Below are positions 8,556 through 19,525 of a DNA stretch of 64,000 nucleotides, in pieces. The notes beneath the pieces were generated by a model. That model did not search any database. It had not been told where the DNA came from and was given only the letters and a program-made list of their open reading frames with translations. How positions within the stretch are numbered: position 1 is the stretch's first letter; every line of letters begins with the position of its first letter. The stretch is from Lacunisphaera sp. GTDB lineage: Bacteria > Verrucomicrobiota > Verrucomicrobiia > Opitutales > Opitutaceae. The position numbers were made by a program, and so were the translations under genes. Location: assembly GCA_009695095.1 (NCBI GenBank), contig SIBQ01000009.1:20592-84591 (forward strand), read 5' to 3'.

Positions 8556-9638
8556 ATGAAGATCAACGAGCTAATCGAATCGCACTCCGAGCTGACGGAC
8601 ACCGCCGCCAGCAAGTGCGCCGTCGTGCTCATGACGCGCATCCGCCTCGCCCGCAACCTGGCGGCGCAGCCCTTCCCCGGCTGGGCCAAGGAGGTGCAGA
8701 AGCGCGAGACCCGCGACCAGTGCATGCAGGCCGTCGCCTCACTTCCGCAGATGAAGCGCGGCCTCGCCCTCCCGGTTGAGAGCCTCGACGAGCTGCAGAA
8801 GCAAATCCTCGTCGAACGCCACCTCATCAGCCGCGAGCTGTGCCACGCCAAGGCCGGTGCTGGCATCGTCATCAGCAAGGACCAATCCTGCGTGGTGATG
8901 GTGAACGAGGAGGACCACCTGCGCATCCAGGTGCTGCGCGCCGGGTTCCAGTTCAAGAAGGTCTGGAGCACCATCAACGCGCTCGACACCGAACTCGAGG
9001 AGCACATCGACTACGCCTTCTCACCCAAGTTCGGCTATCTCTCCGCCTGCCCGACCAACATTGGCACCGGCATCCGCGCCTCGGCCATGATGCATCTCCC
9101 CGCACTCGTCATCTCCAGCCAGATGGAAAAGGTCGTCCGCGCCGTCAATCAGCTCGGCATGGCGGTGCGCGGGCTGTTCGGCGAGGGCTCCGACGCCAGC
9201 GGCAGCATCTTTCAGATTTCTAACCAGACTACGCTGGGCGAGAGCGAGGAGGGCATCATCAAGCACCTGCACAGCGTACTGACCACCATTGTCGAGCAGG
9301 AGCTGAACGCCCGCGAGAAACTGCTCGAGAGCGACCCGAACAAGCTATTCGACAAGATTGGGCGGGCCTTCGGCATCTTGCAGAGCGGCCACTTGCTGAA
9401 CTCCGGCGAGGCCATGAATCTGCTCTCGCTCATCCGCCTCGGCATCGACCTCGGCATCTTCGCCGACGGACAGCGCGCCGTCATCGACCGCCTCTTCATC
9501 GAGTGCCAGCCGGGCCACGTGCAGCACGCAGCCAAGGGGGCCTTTGACCCCGGCCAGCGCGATGTCCTCCGCGCCGGGCGGCTGCGCTCCGAGTTTGCCA
9601 AAGTGGCCGCCCCTGACTTCAATAACGCCGCCCGCTAA
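8556..9638 (+). CDS. mcsB: Protein arginine kinase McsB
   Basis: McsB phosphorylates arginine residues, marking proteins for ClpCP degradation. The 360-residue protein matches the Bacillus length (about 363). It carries the phosphagen-kinase signatures TRIRLARNL, VNEEDHLRIQ, LSACPTNIGTGIRAS with the active-site cysteine, and the acidic loop GLFGEGSDASG followed by FQISNQ. The key Cys and Glu positions known from Geobacillus McsB are kept, so it should be active. The ATG at 8556 follows the mcsA stop by 1 nt. The operon order mcsA-mcsB-clpC matches Firmicutes, but ctsR is absent. Confidence 0.92.
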   Translation: MKINELIESHSELTDTAASKCAVVLMTRIRLARNLAAQPFPGWAKEVQKRETRDQCMQAVASLPQMKRGLALPVESLDELQKQILVERHLISRELCHAKAGAGIVISKDQSCVVMVNEEDHLRIQVLRAGFQFKKVWSTINALDTELEEHIDYAFSPKFGYLSACPTNIGTGIRASAMMHLPALVISSQMEKVVRAVNQLGMAVRGLFGEGSDASGSIFQISNQTTLGESEEGIIKHLHSVLTTIVEQELNAREKLLESDPNKLFDKIGRAFGILQSGHLLNSGEAMNLLSLIRLGIDLGIFADGQRAVIDRLFIECQPGHVQHAAKGAFDPGQRDVLRAGRLRSEFAKVAAPDFNNAAR

Positions 9639-9656
9639 GACTTTGCCAAACACCAC

Positions 9657-12191
<2,535 letters not shown>

Positions 12192-12331
12192 GCCGCCTTT
12201 TCCAAAGGTGAGTGGCGGGAAATACACAGCCCGACCAAATCGACCCGATCCATGAACCCCAAAACCCCAAGGCCAGACACTGTCAGGCTCATCCGTTGTC
12301 CCGGCAATATTATTCTGCAACCTTGAGTATC

Positions 12332-12990
12332 ATGAAGAGCATACCCTTGGTAATGACAGTTTCAGTCATGCTGCTTTCCTTGAAAGCGCAGGCCCAGATG
12401 AAGGATGTAGAAGGGAATACTTATCAAACGGTCAGGATCGGCCAACAGGTATGGATGGCGGAGAATCTGCATGTGAGTCGATTCAGGAACGGCGATATCA
12501 TCTCGGAGGGGAAATCCGATGATGAATGGAGGGAGGCAATATCAAAAAACAAGGCGGCCTGATGTTATTATTCCAACGACCCGGCCAATTGCGCATAATA
12601 TGGCAAATTATACAATTGGTTTTCGGTCAACGATCCTCGCGGTCTGGCACCGAAAGGCTGGCATGTGGCTAGTGGTGAAGAATGGCTCGGCTTGATGGAA
12701 AATTTTGGAGGGGAAAAACGGCCGGGACCAAAATTAAATATACCAGCGGGTGGGAGGACGACAAGGGCAAGGATGACAATGGTTCCAACAGCAGCGGCTT
12801 TGCCGGCCTACCGGGCGGTGAGCGCAGTTCTGAGTTCTATGGCCTTAAGAATAACGGGATGTGGTGGAGTTCAACGGAGAATCCATCGATTTATGCATGG
12901 TCAGCCTCAGTATATTATCACAGCGACGAATTGAGCATATATTATCACAACACGGGGAATGGGAAGTCCGTCCGCTGCATCAAGGATTAA
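12332..12990 (+). pseudogene. Decayed FISUMP-domain secreted protein
   Basis: The conceptual product starts with a signal peptide (MKSIPLVMTVSVMLLSLKAQ) and then the Fibrobacter succinogenes major paralogous (FISUMP) domain: YQTVRIGQQVWMAENL, YGKLYNWFSVNDPRGLAPKG, GFAGLPGG, WWSSTE and SVRCIKD. It is broken by a TGA at 12560-12562 where the family has Trp, a TAA at 12596-12598 just before YGKLYNW, and a frameshift near 12717-12735. Base composition is visibly AT-richer than both neighbours, which suggests acquired DNA. FISUMP proteins are typical of Fibrobacteres and Bacteroidetes and usually have surface roles of unknown nature. Confidence 0.85.
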
Positions 12991-13063
12991 GGCAGCCGGA
13001 GACGTTCAGAGTCTCGTCGAAGCCCCGCTTGCCGGAATGAAGGCGGATTGATTTGCTGCCGGG

Positions 13064-14785
13064 GTGATCCAACGTGTTCTCCTCCTGGCCCTGTTGCTGC
13101 CATTGCCCGGTGTCGGGCAGGAGCCGGGCGGCATCCTACCGGAGGAATACTCCCGGGCGCTGTTGCCGGCGCGGATCGCCGCTTTGGTGGACCAGGCGGC
13201 GACGCAGGGCTGGGTCGGGGCGGTGCCGGGCTTGCGCGCTGCGGCGCTGGCGTCCTACGAGACGAGCACCGGCTATGCGCCGGCCTGGTATTACCTCTAC
13301 CGCTGGGCCGATCTGCTCGCGACGCCCTACAACAAGGCCATCGAGCACTGGGTGCAGGCGGTGGGAAAAGCCGGGAGCGCCCATCCGAATATGGCGAGGA
13401 TGTATGAGGCGCGCCCGGGTTCGCTCTCCGCCCAGCTGTCACGCGAGCTGCAACTGGCGCTGCTGGGCAACGCGACGTTCTCCTCGGAATTCTTTACACT
13501 GCAGTCGCCGGTGGACAGCCCGCCACAGGTGCTGGCCATCCTGCAGAAAATCTTCCAGGTGGAGCCGGCGCTATTCGCCGACTACCAGAGCCTCGCGCTG
13601 GCCATCGCCGTGGTCTACGACGTGCCGCCGACCCCGAACTGGCCGCACGGCCAGGTGAACCCCACCGTGTTGCCGCGCAAGCTGCCGCCGCCCGAGCAGG
13701 TTTTCGCCTACTTTGCCAAGCTCGACCGGACCAACGGAGCGATGCAGCACCTGCGCCGGCTGCCGGCCAGCGAGTTGAAATTTTTGGTCGATATCGCCGT
13801 GCCGTTCAGCGAACTCGACTGGGCGCGCAAGAACGTGCCGCCGGGCCTGGCCGACCTCGCCAAGGCCTACGACATGATCAAATACAGGAAGGACCGGCTG
13901 GAGCAGAACAAACACCTCTGGCCCAAACCCGACTACCGGCTCGCGACCATCCTCACGGAGGGCGGCATCTGCGTGGACCAGGCGTATTTCGCCAGCACCG
14001 CGGGCAAGGCCAAGGGCATCCCGACGATGATGTTCCGTAGCGCCGGGCTCGACGGATGGCACGCATGGTTCGGCTATCTCGACGCGAACCAGCGGTGGCA
14101 GCTCGATTGCGGGCGCTACGCCGAGCAGAAATTCATCTCCGGCCTGGCCTATGACCCTCAGACCTGGGGCGACATCAACGACCACGAGCTGCTCTTCATC
14201 ACCGAGCGCTTCCGCGCGCTGCCGACCTACCAGCTCTCGGTCATACACACCGCCTTCGCCACGGAATACCTGCACACCGGCCAGCCCAAGCTCGCGCTCA
14301 AGGCCGTGCGCGAGGCGGTCAACCGCGACCGCCGTAACCTCGACGCCTGGAACACGCTCCTGAAGGCGCAGGCGGCCGTGGACGACGATCCGCGGGCCAG
14401 GGAGGGCGTGTTGCGCGAGGCGGTGCTGGCGTTCCAGAAATATCCCGACCTGGAGATCAACTTCTCCCGCCAGCTGGCGGAGGTGCTGCGGTTGCGCGGC
14501 GAGACCAGCCTCGCCGGCTTCGAGGAGAAGCGGCTGGGGAAAAAATACCAGGCCGACCGCGAGGATCTCAGCATCCAACAGGCCGCCGAGATGCTGGAGC
14601 GGAGCATGAAGGCGGACGATGTGGCGACGCAGATCCGCAATTACAACAAGGTGCTCGATGGCCCCGGGCGAGGCGCGAGCATTGATTTCTACGACAAGGT
14701 CGTGATGCCCTTCATCCGGCATCTGGCGGGGCAGGGGCAGGTGCCCGCCGCGTTGGCCTTCTCTTCCTCGGCAGCTTGGCTCTGA
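13064..14785 (+). CDS. Secreted transglutaminase-like protein with TPR-like C-terminus
   Basis: The 573-residue product begins at a GTG with a signal peptide (LLLALLLPLPGVG, cleavage near residue 19). The middle holds a transglutaminase-like core: Cys in TEGGICVDQAYFA (near residue 308), His in GWHAWFGYLD, and Asp in WQLDCGRY, the order of a Cys-His-Asp triad. Residues 395-460 look like helical TPR repeats (ALKAVREAVNRDRRNLDAW). The substrate is unknown; a peptidase role is as likely as a cross-linking one. Its C-terminus appears displaced: a same-frame stretch resembling a natural end lies downstream at 14942-15061. Confidence 0.7.
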   Translation: MIQRVLLLALLLPLPGVGQEPGGILPEEYSRALLPARIAALVDQAATQGWVGAVPGLRAAALASYETSTGYAPAWYYLYRWADLLATPYNKAIEHWVQAVGKAGSAHPNMARMYEARPGSLSAQLSRELQLALLGNATFSSEFFTLQSPVDSPPQVLAILQKIFQVEPALFADYQSLALAIAVVYDVPPTPNWPHGQVNPTVLPRKLPPPEQVFAYFAKLDRTNGAMQHLRRLPASELKFLVDIAVPFSELDWARKNVPPGLADLAKAYDMIKYRKDRLEQNKHLWPKPDYRLATILTEGGICVDQAYFASTAGKAKGIPTMMFRSAGLDGWHAWFGYLDANQRWQLDCGRYAEQKFISGLAYDPQTWGDINDHELLFITERFRALPTYQLSVIHTAFATEYLHTGQPKLALKAVREAVNRDRRNLDAWNTLLKAQAAVDDDPRAREGVLREAVLAFQKYPDLEINFSRQLAEVLRLRGETSLAGFEEKRLGKKYQADREDLSIQQAAEMLERSMKADDVATQIRNYNKVLDGPGRGASIDFYDKVVMPFIRHLAGQGQVPAALAFSSSAAWL

Positions 14786-15134
14786 TCTTATTGGCCAAGA
14801 TGCGGGCAGGCGTTACGGTTTGCCCGCCTTTGCGGCCTATCTGCGCCATGTAGAGGGAGACTTCTTTAGGTATCATGGCAGCAGATTAGCTAGGCGGGTC
14901 GGCAAATCAAGGGGAAATAGTTTTACCCATATTTAGCAAAGTTAGAGCTTGCGCTGACCTGCCTCGACCGGGCGCGGCGCACGCTGCGCGTCGAGCCGGG
15001 CAAGCAGCTTGATCAGGAGATGGCCGGCCTGGCCGCGCGGCTCAAGACAGGGAAATTTTAACAAAATCACCCTGTGATGAACCTTTTCCGGCTTGTGGAC
15101 GTCTAAGCGGCCACTTCACTCACACCCTTCCCCT
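14786..15134 (+). other. Intergenic stretch holding a displaced C-terminal coding fragment
   Basis: Between the transglutaminase-like gene and exbB there is no complete gene. Positions 14942-15061 encode, in the same frame as the upstream gene, a charged tail (ALTCLDRARRTLRVEPGKQL and on to RLKTGKF, TAA at 15059-15061) that looks like a protein C-terminus without a start. The intervening part, about 14786-14941, is AT-richer and has three in-frame stops. Confidence 0.4.
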
Positions 15135-15698
15135 ATGCTCGATATCTTCAAAGGCGCCGGCGTCCTCATCTACCCTCTCGCTCTCTGCTCCCTCATCGCC
15201 GTCTACATTGTCTGCGAGCGCCTCTACTCTTTGCGCAGGGATGCCATCCTGCCCGACGACCTCGTGGATGCCATCGTGGAGGGGAAGCCCGCCCAGGCCG
15301 GCCGCCATTCCGTGTTGGCGCGGATCGTCGAGTTTGCCGAGCGGCACAAGAACGACCCCGAGGCGGTCAAGGCCTTCGCCCGGCTCGAGCTCAACCGCAT
15401 GGAGCGAGGCATTCCATACCTGGATGTCATCTACGCCGCCGCCCCGCTCATCGGCCTGACCGGCACGGTGACCGGCCTGCTGCAGGTTTTTTCGCAGATC
15501 TCACCCGAGACGGGCCTACCCGACCCCGCGGCCTTCACCAAGGGCGTGGCGCTGGCGCTCTCCGCCACGGTAATCGGCCTGTCCATCGCCATCCCGTCTC
15601 TCGTCGGCTCGGGCTTTCTGCAGCGCAAGATCGAGAACTACGCCGCGAAGATTGACTTGCTGCTGGAGCGCGTGCTGTCGCGCAACGCCAAGGAATGA
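15135..15698 (+). CDS. exbB: MotA/TolQ/ExbB proton channel family protein
   Basis: This 187-residue inner-membrane protein has one N-terminal membrane helix (LIYPLALCSLIAVYIVCERL), a cytoplasmic loop of about 65 residues and two further helices with the family signature AAAPLIGLTGTVTGLLQVF and SATVIGLSIAIPSLVG. With ExbD/TolR it would harness the proton gradient for TonB- or Tol-type energy transfer to the outer membrane. The ATG at 15135 gives a normal ExbB start. It overlaps exbD by ATGA. No tonB gene is adjacent, so ExbB and TolQ roles cannot be separated. Confidence 0.9.
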   Translation: MLDIFKGAGVLIYPLALCSLIAVYIVCERLYSLRRDAILPDDLVDAIVEGKPAQAGRHSVLARIVEFAERHKNDPEAVKAFARLELNRMERGIPYLDVIYAAAPLIGLTGTVTGLLQVFSQISPETGLPDPAAFTKGVALALSATVIGLSIAIPSLVGSGFLQRKIENYAAKIDLLLERVLSRNAKE

Positions 15699-16105
15699 GC
15701 GGCCTCTACCAGAAGAAGCGCAAGCGGCCCGAGCTGAACCTCGTGCCGCTGATCGACGTGCTCGTGATGCTCATCTTCTTTGCCTTCGTCACGATGCAGT
15801 TCCGCTCCATCACCACGATGAACCTGACGCTGCCCAAGGTCGAGACCGCGGGCAAAAGCGAACTGAAGGACTCGCTCACCATCAGCATCACCAAGGAGGG
15901 CGAGTTCACCCTCCAGAACGGCAATCGGAGCGTCCCGGTCAAGATGGATGAGATCGAGCACCTGCTGACCCAGGTCGGCAATATCAGCAAGGACATCACC
16001 GTGCTCATCCGCTCGGACGAGAACACGCCGCTGCGCTTCATCACCGCGGCGATGGACGCCTGCCGGAAGAACGGCCTGAGCAAAATCCGGCTGCAGTCGC
16101 GGTAA
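15695..16105 (+). CDS. exbD: Biopolymer transport protein ExbD/TolR
   Basis: The 136-residue product has a short cytoplasmic N-terminus, one membrane helix containing the conserved proton-path aspartate (LVPLIDVLVMLIFFAFV) and a periplasmic domain, as in ExbD/TolR. Its start overlaps the exbB stop (ATGA), so the pair is coupled and should form the ion-driven motor in the inner membrane. Confidence 0.9.
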   Translation: MSGLYQKKRKRPELNLVPLIDVLVMLIFFAFVTMQFRSITTMNLTLPKVETAGKSELKDSLTISITKEGEFTLQNGNRSVPVKMDEIEHLLTQVGNISKDITVLIRSDENTPLRFITAAMDACRKNGLSKIRLQSR

Positions 16106-16132
16106 AATATTCCTCACCCGGGCAGCCAATAC

Positions 16133-16209
16133 ATTGACCACGGATAACACTGATTATCACGGATTGCCCATGTCTGCATCCGTGTCTATCTGTGTAATCC
16201 GTGGTCAAT
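16133..16209. repeat. Imperfect palindromic intergenic element (CCACGGAT family)
   Basis: A 77-nt element is bounded by perfect 13-bp inverted arms (ATTGACCACGGAT and its complement) and filled with related words such as CACGGATT, ATCCGTGT and TGTGTAATCC. Similar CCACGGATTACACAGAT-like words recur in many verrucomicrobial and planctomycete genomes (general knowledge, not checked here). The right arm contains the GTG used as start of the next gene. Confidence 0.75.
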
Positions 16210-16902
16210 TCGGTTTCTAAGAAAATCCTCATCACCGGTGTCACCCGCGGGCTGGGCCGTGCGTTGGCAGAGTGGTATATCGCGAACGGGCATACCGTCA
16301 TCGGCTGCGGCCGAAGCGCGGAGATCCTCAACCTGCGTTTCATCCACCCCGCACCGCATGATTTCACCGCCCTTGACGTGGCCGAGGAGAACAAGGTGGC
16401 CCTGTGGGCGGAGAAGGTACTGGCAGTGCACGGCGCGCCCGACCTGCTGATCAACAATGCCGCGCTGATGAACATCCCGGCGCCGCTCTGGCAGGTGCCG
16501 GCGACGGAGTTCAACAAGCTGATCGACGTGAACATCAAGGGCGTGGCGAACGTCATCCGGCATTTCGGGCCCGCGATGGTGGCGCGGAAGCAGGGCGTCA
16601 TTGTCAATCTCAGCTCCGGCTGGGGCCGCAGCACCTCGCCGGGGGTCGCGCCGTATTGCGCGTCCAAATATGCCATGGAAGGGCTCACCTATTCGCTCGC
16701 CCAGGATCTGCCCACCGGTATGGCGGCGGTGCCGCTCAATCCCGGTGTCATCGACACAGCCATGCTGCGCCTTGCGTGGAGCGCCGGCGCCTCCAATTAT
16801 CCCAAGGCCGGAGCGTGGGCAAAAGTTGTCGCGCCGTTCATCCTCAAGCTCGGTCCGAAGGACAACGGGAAGTCCGTCACCGTGCCGCATTTCGAGGATT
16901 GA
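16201..16902 (+). CDS. Short-chain dehydrogenase/reductase (SDR)
   Basis: This classical SDR of 233 residues uses NAD(P)H. It has the cofactor motif TGVTRGLGRA (residues 13-22), the NNAA structural motif near residue 88, catalytic Ser in NLSSGWG and the YxxxK pair in YCASKYAME, followed by NPGVIDT. The substrate is unknown. The only available starts are a GTG at 16201, which lies inside a palindromic repeat, or unusual codons. It runs tail to tail with dtd with 2 nt between. Confidence 0.88.
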   Translation: MVNSVSKKILITGVTRGLGRALAEWYIANGHTVIGCGRSAEILNLRFIHPAPHDFTALDVAEENKVALWAEKVLAVHGAPDLLINNAALMNIPAPLWQVPATEFNKLIDVNIKGVANVIRHFGPAMVARKQGVIVNLSSGWGRSTSPGVAPYCASKYAMEGLTYSLAQDLPTGMAAVPLNPGVIDTAMLRLAWSAGASNYPKAGAWAKVVAPFILKLGPKDNGKSVTVPHFED

Positions 16903-16904
16903 GT

Positions 16905-17357
16905 CTAATCGCGCTGCTTGGAGTCGAGGATGAGGGTCACGGGACCGTCATTGGCGAGCGCCACGTCCATGTAAGCGCCGAATTCACCAGTGGCAATCGG
17001 CCGACCAAGGGCAGCGGCGAGCTGCGCGACAAACTGTTCGTAGAGTGGCTTGGCGTGTTCGGGCTTGCCCGCCCGGTGGAACGAGGGGCGGGTGTTTTTC
17101 TGCGTGCTGGCGTGCAGCGTAAACTGGCTGATGACCAGTATGTCGCCGACGATTTCCTGCACAGAGAGATTCATCTGGCCCGTCTGATCCGCGAAGATGC
17201 GGAGCTTGACGATTTTCTGCGTGAGCCACTCGCCATCAGCTGCGGTGTCGGCATCCTCGACACTGACAAGGACCAGCAATCCGCGCTCGATCCGCCCGGC
17301 GACGCGTCCGGCGATGGTCACACTGGCCGAGGAGACACGTTGAACGACGGTGCGCAT
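16905..17357 (-). CDS. dtd: D-aminoacyl-tRNA deacylase
   Basis: Dtd hydrolyses D-aminoacyl-tRNA, a proofreading step that keeps D-amino acids (and misacylated Gly-tRNA-Ala) out of translation. The 150-residue protein has the two active-site signatures of the family: SQFTL near residue 78 and the cross-subunit Gly-cisPro motif GPVT near residue 138. It starts with the usual MRTVVQRVSSASV. It is convergent with the SDR gene and independent of its neighbours. Confidence 0.95.
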   Translation of the reverse strand: MRTVVQRVSSASVTIAGRVAGRIERGLLVLVSVEDADTAADGEWLTQKIVKLRIFADQTGQMNLSVQEIVGDILVISQFTLHASTQKNTRPSFHRAGKPEHAKPLYEQFVAQLAAALGRPIATGEFGAYMDVALANDGPVTLILDSKQRD

Positions 17358-17363
17358 CGTGGA

Positions 17364-17427
17364 AAAGTATCAAGTAACAAGTGCCAAGGGATCGCCTCTT
17401 GATACTATCACTTCCAACTTGTTACTT
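17364..17427. repeat. Palindromic intergenic element (AAGTAACAAGT family)
   Basis: Left words AAGTATCAAG and AAGTAACAAGT are answered by their complements CTTGATACT and ACTTGTTACTT on the right, so the element folds on itself in two registers. It fills the dtd-fabV gap. A related single arm (AAGTGCCAAGTGACAAG) occurs at about 18645-18661, just upstream of the fabV start. Confidence 0.65.
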
Positions 17428-17434
17428 CCGATGC

Positions 17435-18622
17435 CTACGGCATCAGCTGATGCGGCTCGACCTCGGCGTCATAGCTCACGCCCGGCAGGCCGAAGCCGAA
17501 GAGGCGCAGGAAATCGCTGCGGTAGCCAACGATGTCGGTGAGCTGCGCGAGGTTCTCCGTCGTGGCCTTGAGCCAGATGGCGGAAACGGTGTCTTGGACC
17601 TCGGGGCGCATCTCCCAGTCGTCCACGCGGACGCGGCCCTCAGAGTCATACTTGGGCGAGTGGCCGTTGTAGAGCTGAGTGGCAAACAGCCGCTGCATCT
17701 GCTCGATGCAGCCCTCGTGCGTGCCGGCGGCTTTCATGACCTTGTAGAGGATGGATATGTAGAGCGGCACGACGGGGATGGCTGAGCTGGCCTGCGTCAC
17801 AAGCGCCTTGTTGACGGAGATGAAGGCGCGGCCGCCGCCGTGGGCCATGAGCCGGGCGTGGATGGCCTGGGCGGCGCGCTCGAGATCGATCTTGGCGCGA
17901 CCGATGGTGCCGTCCTTGTAGATGGGCCAGGTGTAGACCGGGCCGATGTAGGAATAGGCGACGGAGGTGGCGCCGGGGGCGAGCAGCTTGGCGCCGGCCA
18001 GGGCATTAATCCACATCTCCCAATCCTCACCGCCCATGACGGCGACGGTGTCGGCGGCCTCGGCCTCGCTGGCGGGCTCGATGGTGATCTCGCTGACAAT
18101 GCCCTTGTCGGTGTCTACGGTCTTGTTGGTGTAAGACGCACCGAGGGGCTTGAGAACGGATTTGTGCACGGCCCCGGTCTTCGGGTGCTGGCGGCGAGGC
18201 GAGGCGAGCGAGTAGATGACAAGGTCAACCGGGCCCATATCGCGGGCAATCATGGCCAGCGCTTGCTGCTTAATGTTGTCGGAGAAGGCGTCGCCATTGA
18301 TATTTCCGGCGTAGAGGCCGGCGGCGCGAGCGGCGGTGGTGAAGGCGATCGAGTTATACCAGCCCGACGTGGCGGAGCGGCCCTCCTCGGAGGGGCGCTC
18401 GTAAAAGATGCCCACCGAGGCCGCGCCGGAGCCAAACGCCGCGGTGATGCGCGAGGCGAGGCCGTAGCCGGTGGAGGCACCGATGACCAGGACCTTGCGC
18501 GGGCCGTGCTTTATCGGGCCCCTGGCCTTGATGTGGTCAATCTGCTGCTGAATGTGCGCGGCGCAACCGGTGGGGTGGGCGGTCACGCAGACAAAGCCGC
18601 GGACCTTCGGTTTGATTATCAT
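17435..18622 (-). CDS. fabV: Trans-2-enoyl-CoA/ACP reductase FabV
   Basis: FabV is the NAD(P)H-dependent enoyl reductase of the last step in fatty-acid elongation and is a triclosan-tolerant alternative to FabI. The 395-residue length is right for the family. It begins MIIKPKVRGFVCVTAHPTGC and has the nucleotide-binding GASTGYGLASRI (residues 48-59). The active-site Tyr and Lys have the FabV-specific spacing Tyr-x8-Lys in PIYKDGTIGRAK. No frameshift is seen. Confidence 0.95.
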   Translation of the reverse strand: MIIKPKVRGFVCVTAHPTGCAAHIQQQIDHIKARGPIKHGPRKVLVIGASTGYGLASRITAAFGSGAASVGIFYERPSEEGRSATSGWYNSIAFTTAARAAGLYAGNINGDAFSDNIKQQALAMIARDMGPVDLVIYSLASPRRQHPKTGAVHKSVLKPLGASYTNKTVDTDKGIVSEITIEPASEAEAADTVAVMGGEDWEMWINALAGAKLLAPGATSVAYSYIGPVYTWPIYKDGTIGRAKIDLERAAQAIHARLMAHGGGRAFISVNKALVTQASSAIPVVPLYISILYKVMKAAGTHEGCIEQMQRLFATQLYNGHSPKYDSEGRVRVDDWEMRPEVQDTVSAIWLKATTENLAQLTDIVGYRSDFLRLFGFGLPGVSYDAEVEPHQLMP

Positions 18623-18769
18623 TGCGCGCCAAAGCCTTGCCGCGAAGTGCCAAGTGACAAGCGGGAATATTTGCTCGCCAGATTCTGTTCTGTCATGTGG
18701 GGCGCATCGAAAATTCCAGTGTGAAGCTTTGTCCGCACCAGCAGCGCATCATCGAATCAAGCAGTCGAG

Positions 18770-19363
18770 TCAGCCTCTCTTTCCAAGCAAGACAATCGTC
18801 CCCGCGGGCTTCGGCACGCCGCCTTTCTGCTCCAGGCTGATGGCGGAGGCGGCGGCCTGCGTGACAGGCTGGTCGGGTTTGAAGGCGAGGCCGATCCGGC
18901 CGTCGGTCGCGACGTGAAGGATGCCACCGTTGACCGGATTGGGGTAGGCGGGGTCGACGACCCAGATCTGGTAATCCTGCGTGGCGGCGATGGCGGGCAG
19001 TTTCTCCATCGTGAGCAGTCCGGCCTGCTGCTCGGGATCCCAGACCGCGATGACTTGTGCCTCGGTAGTGCGGTCGGCCGGCGGCAGGAGGGCGGTGACC
19101 CGGAGCCGGGCGAGGTTTTTGGATCGGATCAGTTCCCGGCCAAGACTTTTGATCATGCCCTCGGCGAGCAGCGAGCGTTCCTTGAGCTGGTTCTGCGCCA
19201 GGTGCCCGGCGACTTCCGCCAGCGTCCGCTCGGTGCGGAGCCGGGAGTTCTCCTGCTGCAGTGAAACATTCTGCCGCGTGACCCACAGGGCAGCGATCAC
19301 CATGACGGCAACCACGGCCCAAGGCGCGAACCGGAACAGCGGGTTGAAGGCGGGCTGCTTCAC
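18770..19363 (-). CDS. RskA-type anti-sigma factor domain protein lacking the sigma-binding domain
   Basis: The 197-residue protein has a short cytoplasmic tail, one membrane helix (residues about 13-28), a coiled-coil-like linker and a C-terminal anti-sigma-K (RskA) domain ending QKGGVPKPAGTIVLLGK. The usual N-terminal anti-sigma zinc-binding domain is missing and no sigma factor gene is adjacent, so a signalling role is doubtful. The GTG start at 19363 overlaps the stop of an upstream 30-codon gene, which suggests translational coupling. Confidence 0.7.
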   Translation of the reverse strand: MKQPAFNPLFRFAPWAVVAVMVIAALWVTRQNVSLQQENSRLRTERTLAEVAGHLAQNQLKERSLLAEGMIKSLGRELIRSKNLARLRVTALLPPADRTTEAQVIAVWDPEQQAGLLTMEKLPAIAATQDYQIWVVDPAYPNPVNGGILHVATDGRIGLAFKPDQPVTQAAASAISLEQKGGVPKPAGTIVLLGKRG

Positions 19364-19452
19364 AGCACAAGCATCCCAATGAGGCCGAGCACGACCAGGG
19401 CGGTGAGCACGACGAGAATGAATCTTTCGTGTTTGGTGACGGCGAGGGGCAT
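19360..19452 (-). CDS. Small single-helix membrane protein (30 residues)
   Basis: An ATG at 19452 opens a 30-codon frame: six polar or basic residues and then a strongly hydrophobic helix (FILVVLTALVVLGLIGMLVL). Its TGA overlaps the GTG start of the RskA-domain gene. It could be a genuine microprotein, a leader peptide for coupling, or the leftover N-terminal anchor of a larger lost gene. I do not recognise a family. Confidence 0.45.
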   Translation of the reverse strand: MPLAVTKHERFILVVLTALVVLGLIGMLVL

Positions 19453-19525
19453 GGGTGGGCGATTTATCCGGGTGTAGGCAGCGGGGCTCGTTGACCGGCT
19501 GGAGGGAAAAATGTGTCGGGCGAAA

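Noticed and set aside
12560..12562. TGA at a conserved Trp position, suggesting a recoded genetic code
   Set aside because: The cyclase fragment shows the same TGA-for-Trp, but many intact genes here end in TGA and the FISUMP gene also has a TAA and a frameshift, so decay is the simpler reading.
16404..17402. Long plus-strand open frame across the SDR and dtd genes
   Set aside because: It is out of frame with the SDR and antisense to dtd, both of which have full catalytic motifs.
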